Assembly: GCA_020630875.1 (NCBI GenBank)
Contig: JAHDIH010000003.1
Coordinates: 496,446-560,445, forward strand
DNA: 64,000 nucleotides
Origin: Deltaproteobacteria bacterium
Lineage (GTDB): Bacteria > Myxococcota_A > Polyangia > Haliangiales > Haliangiaceae
Direction of reading: 5' to 3'
The notes under the pieces are model-generated. The model searched no databases and was not told the DNA's origin. It saw only the letters and a list, made by a program, of their open reading frames with translations. Every line of letters starts with the position of its first letter. Position 1 is the first letter of the stretch. A program made the position numbers and the translations under genes. Of the stretch, positions 61,227-64,000 are shown piece by piece.

Positions 61227-61242
61227 CCCCCTTTGGGGGGTG
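61225..61242 (+). terminator. GC-rich hairpin after tRNA-Leu
   Basis: CACCCCC / GGGGGGTG with a three-base TTT loop and one extra G. It begins inside the last bases of the tRNA. There is no long U-tract, only CTTTT some ten bases on, so it may be a weak terminator or only a processing structure. Confidence 0.45.
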
Positions 61243-61254
61243 GCTCATTGGCTT

Positions 61255-61404
61255 TTAGGCTTCGTCCTCATCATGCCAATCAAACGAAACGATTTCGTTC
61301 ACAATCGTCGAAACAAGCATGTTGGCGACCTCTTCTGGTAAGTCTGGGCTGAGCCCTGCGTAAAGTCCTGCGATTAAATCTCCTAGTGAATATGGATTTT
61401 TCAT
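61255..61404 (-). CDS. Small acidic peptide gene, 49 aa
   Basis: ATG 61404 is preceded by AGGAGG (61414-61419) with nine bases spacing, one of the better ribosome sites in the window. The protein begins MKNPYSLGDLIAGLYAGLSP and ends FDWHDEDEA. It is acidic, amphipathic in the middle (VANMLVSTIVNEIVSF), without signal peptide. I do not recognise it. It lies between tRNA-Leu (opposite strand) and the TonB-like gene, 177 bases from the latter, so it probably has its own promoter. Confidence 0.6.
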   Translation of the reverse strand: MKNPYSLGDLIAGLYAGLSPDLPEEVANMLVSTIVNEIVSFDWHDEDEA

Positions 61405-61581
61405 TTTGTCTTTCCTCCTGCTGACTTAAGGAGCAATCTCCGTGCCAACACTTCTAAGACACCAACAGTTCGCTAACGTAGCAAAAACAGAGAAAATTAT
61501 TCGTAACAATGATAACGCGTAACGAATCTCGTGTCGTTTTGTCCACGATTCCTGTGTGCGGCACAGACACAATGACAAGAC

Positions 61582-63759
61582 CTAACGATAGAGTCCGACC
61601 GCTCTGAACGTACCGCCGCCACTCTTCTCTAGCACCACAACAAACTGTTCTTTCTTTTGGGTTACCGCCAATAGTAGCTGGTCCTTAGAAACCTCAAGGC
61701 CACGTGGCAAATTCCTAAAACGTTTGCGAAATCCGGACGCTGTTAACAATTTCCAGTCGACAAACTTACCTCGAGTTTCGCTAATAAGTGTTTTGTACAG
61801 CGCTTTGAGTTCTGCCTCAGAGTTAGCAGAAAAACTTTCACCGGATCGAAACGGCCGGCGGCTGACTCCAAGCATGCGCTTGACGCTTCGCCTCGCGTAT
61901 CCGCTAATCCACACATTGGCTGTCTTCTTAGCTTCAGGATCGCTTGTAGACAGAACACCGCTTCTTTCAAACGCTTCGTTACGTTGCGATTCGATTAGCT
62001 GCCCCACTGTTTTTCTGCCTTTGCGTTTTCGCTTCGCAAAAGTTTCGCTATCGGCTGGCCCTGATCTGGTAGGAGCTTTAGCCAGAATGAACGGTTGCGC
62101 ATTAAAAGTCCCGCACTGGCGATGGTTGCGGTAAAATCCCCAATGCAGATAGACTTTGCCGTCAGGTGATAAAATCTGGCGTGGTGGTGGATCGAACGGC
62201 CCTGCGGTGAGCACCGTATCGATAGCTGCTACGTCGAACTCCAAAACGCCAGAATGCTTGGCAATGTTGATTCGATCAATGGTGCCATCGCTGTTCACGA
62301 TAATCTCAAGCTTAGAAATTAGGTCCCAATTGTTTAGCGGGTGATTCCCGCCTTTTTTGTCGAGCTCCAGCAAGTAACCAAATCCCCAAAGCCGGTGAAT
62401 GTCCCGATGCATATGAGCCAGATAAGCTGCAAATGGAGACTTACGCGTTTTTAATCTTGTTTGGTTGCCTGGCGTAACTTCCGTAATAAAATTTTCAAGC
62501 GCCATTTTTACGGCGCGTTGCTTCTTCTGATATTTGTTATTGCCCCGACGTTTAGAGCGCCACTTTCTTCCTCGCTCTTGCTGTTTTAGAACTTTTTCCG
62601 TTCCCATCACGCTATCAAGCGCCGTCAGCGAGAGCTGATGGTTAAGACCAGGCAGGCCACGCTTGCCCCCCTTGCGATCGCTGGGAGTGGGAATCAGCGA
62701 GCCGTTGCCTTTAATATCGCGCATGTTTAGTTTTCCAGCGGAGTGATCGTGCTCGTGATGCAACCCGTCCCCACCTGCCATTGGGGCAAGCACGGAAGCC
62801 ACTTTTCCGCTTTGTTTGTCATCATCCCGTTCTGCATCAAGCTCAGGATTTTCTTGGTCTTGAGTATCTGCGATTAGGGTTTCTGCCGCCCCCGGATCTT
62901 TTTCATCTTCGTTGCTACTCGCCTCAGAAGCTTCTTTGTCTGCACCATCTTGCGCTTTATCTAGATTGGTCTTTTCTGCGCGCGTTTCCTTTTCCGTGTC
63001 TCGGTCCTCGTCAGAGAGGTACTTAGCATCGGTAGGTGCCTTTTCAGACTTCTCTTGCTTAACTTCGACCGCCTTCATGTTTGCTTTGGGCTGTGGCGGA
63101 GGTTGTTGCTGCTGCAGTTGCGCCACCAATTCTTTCTTCTTTGGCTTCGGCTTCTTTTCTTTGAGCTTGTCGGTCTTTTCTTCTTCGGATTTTTCCTTTT
63201 CTTCCTCTTTTTTTTCCGGCTGTTTCTTTTTCTTGGGAAGTTCAACTAGCGCCACTTCAACCTCACTTGCTATGCGATCAAACGTAACGCGTACCTTTCC
63301 ACTGTTTCGCAAACGACGAATAGGTCTGGCGACGCAACTGCGAGGATCGTCCTGAAGTTCGCACCCACCAAAACCTCCAAATACATTGCCATCATTGGGG
63401 ACTACTTTAACCACCAGTGTGTCTACGTCGCTCACCTTCAAGGTACAGTTACCGCTGCACGTATTTCCCATCGGTTGCAGCAGCATGTCTTCAGAAGGGA
63501 GTACGCTTTTGGTGAAAATTTGCCCCCGTGTCCCTAGCCAGTCGCTTCCGTCTCCGCCAGTTGTCACGCAGTTGGCGCATCGATAAATTTGCACCTTGCC
63601 TTCGCCATCGCCAGCAAAGCTAACTTCTAGCTGCGACTCAGGAAGTGGACGACTTTGCTCCCATAGGTACAGCCCACCAAGAAGTCCCGCCTGTAAACAG
63701 ACAGCAGCGACTAAGCTCAGGGCAAATCGCCCCGGCGTGTTGATACGTGACGATCTCAT
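61582..63759 (-). CDS. TonB-like protein with long charged linker and C-terminal extension
   Basis: 725 residues. One N-terminal membrane helix (RFALSLVAAVCLQAGLLGGLYLW) is followed by a periplasmic part with several Cys (YRCANCVTTGG, GNCTLKV). A Lys/Glu/Pro-rich linker covers about residues 175-310. A TonB C-terminal-like domain lies near residues 455-540 (ISKLEIIVNSDGTIDRINIAKHSGVLEFDVAAIDTV, then GPFDPPP). About 180 further residues follow, basic and unlike standard TonB. Probably couples inner-membrane energy to the outer membrane, or serves motility or envelope assembly. ExbB/ExbD genes are not in the window. Confidence 0.82.
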   Translation of the reverse strand: MRSSRINTPGRFALSLVAAVCLQAGLLGGLYLWEQSRPLPESQLEVSFAGDGEGKVQIYRCANCVTTGGDGSDWLGTRGQIFTKSVLPSEDMLLQPMGNTCSGNCTLKVSDVDTLVVKVVPNDGNVFGGFGGCELQDDPRSCVARPIRRLRNSGKVRVTFDRIASEVEVALVELPKKKKQPEKKEEEKEKSEEEKTDKLKEKKPKPKKKELVAQLQQQQPPPQPKANMKAVEVKQEKSEKAPTDAKYLSDEDRDTEKETRAEKTNLDKAQDGADKEASEASSNEDEKDPGAAETLIADTQDQENPELDAERDDDKQSGKVASVLAPMAGGDGLHHEHDHSAGKLNMRDIKGNGSLIPTPSDRKGGKRGLPGLNHQLSLTALDSVMGTEKVLKQQERGRKWRSKRRGNNKYQKKQRAVKMALENFITEVTPGNQTRLKTRKSPFAAYLAHMHRDIHRLWGFGYLLELDKKGGNHPLNNWDLISKLEIIVNSDGTIDRINIAKHSGVLEFDVAAIDTVLTAGPFDPPPRQILSPDGKVYLHWGFYRNHRQCGTFNAQPFILAKAPTRSGPADSETFAKRKRKGRKTVGQLIESQRNEAFERSGVLSTSDPEAKKTANVWISGYARRSVKRMLGVSRRPFRSGESFSANSEAELKALYKTLISETRGKFVDWKLLTASGFRKRFRNLPRGLEVSKDQLLLAVTQKKEQFVVVLEKSGGGTFRAVGLYR

Positions 63760-63879
63760 CTACTACTAGGTTCCCAATATATAGGTATAGCAACTCTACT
63801 GGTAGCAGACAAACGAACCAATATTGAGTGACCGTGCTTTAGGTCTTGTCAATGCTAAGACACTGTAATATTTGAGGTT

Positions 63880-64000
63880 ATGAAGATATTTAGTTCTGCT
63901 GCCATCCTGCTGTGTTTTGCCATGAATTGTAAGAAAGAGGTCACCCAGGCCACTGACAAAACGACTCCGATGGCGCCCGTAAGCCCGGTTGCTTCAGACA
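63880..64000 (+). CDS. Predicted lipoprotein, 3' partial
   Basis: ATG 63880 follows GAGG closely. The visible 40 residues are a lipoprotein signal (KIFSSAAILLCFAMNC) and a Thr/Pro-rich start of the mature part. The gene runs off the right edge, so no function can be given. Divergent from the TonB-like gene with 120 bases between them. Confidence 0.72.
   Translation, partial: MKIFSSAAILLCFAMNCKKEVTQATDKTTPMAPVSPVASD

Noticed and set aside
1..64000. Sigma-54 (-24/-12) promoters, CRISPR arrays, insertion sequences, att sites, rRNA
   Set aside because: I looked through the intergenic gaps and repeats because a sigma-54 activator is encoded here, but found no convincing TGGC-N8-TTGC site, direct-repeat array, transposase or integrase.

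Overview
The window comes from a Gram-negative bacterium, most likely an uncultured or little-studied member of the Myxococcota (former Deltaproteobacteria). Two secreted proteins end in MYXO-CTERM-type tails (Gly-Cys, hydrophobic stretch, Arg cluster). There are many predicted lipoproteins, a sigma-54 enhancer-binding protein, VWA/VIT, FG-GAP and OmpA/thrombospondin-3 proteins, and Cys-rich surface modules. By eye the base composition is moderate, not the very high GC of soil myxobacteria. This assignment is inference. No prophage, insertion sequence, CRISPR array or rRNA was seen. Gene density is high, no gene-free gap exceeds about 200 bases, and several convergent genes touch or overlap at their ends.

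Layout. 1-5.9 kb: end of a DUF1508 repeat protein, a sigma-54 regulator next to a VIT/P-domain/VWA secreted protein, and a photolyase. 5.8-12.2 kb: rlmN and a tightly coupled minus-strand operon of MoxR ATPase, VWA protein, TPR/HEAT protein and Cys-rich lipoprotein (RavA-ViaA-like). 12.3-18.2 kb: GNAT-type protein, a small unknown gene, two tandem metzincin-like paralogues with MYXO-CTERM tails, and a YpfJ-type metallopeptidase. 18.2-21 kb: the conserved operon rpsP-khpA-rimM-trmD-rplS, with trmD fused to a second SPOUT methyltransferase. 21-27.5 kb: tetraheme cytochrome with an UshA-like N-terminus, a lipoprotein, rimO, and an FG-GAP lipoprotein. 27.5-32.2 kb: an envelope cassette with a helical-repeat protein, membrane thioredoxin, exported Fam20-like kinase, MFS transporter and small lipoprotein. 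32.3-46.7 kb: housekeeping and stress genes (coaX, tdk, a lytic transglycosylase, FHA-GGDEF, ispA-xseB, fur, yceI, a PP2C phosphatase, cinA, a degenerate thpR, recA, a Tat-exported superoxide reductase, hslO). 46.8-58.7 kb: mostly secreted or lipid-anchored proteins, including a serine hydrolase, a gloA gene broken by a 5-bp tandem duplication, a multi-repeat CarboxypepD-like protein, an OmpA protein and a large PHP-domain lipoprotein. 58.9-64 kb: SpoIID-like protein, CPBP intramembrane protease, a tRNA-Leu with the unusual anticodon AAG, a small unlisted peptide gene, a TonB-like protein and the start of a lipoprotein gene.

How genes work together. Minus-strand operons are often translationally coupled, with 4-bp ATGA/GTGA/TTGA overlaps. 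Many starts are GTG or TTG, and recognisable Shine-Dalgarno sites are uneven; some genes may be leaderless. The strongest leads are the tRNA-Leu(AAG), the TrmD-SPOUT fusion, the exported Fam20-like kinase cassette, the paired proteases with a His-to-Gln change in the zinc motif, and the Tat superoxide reductase.
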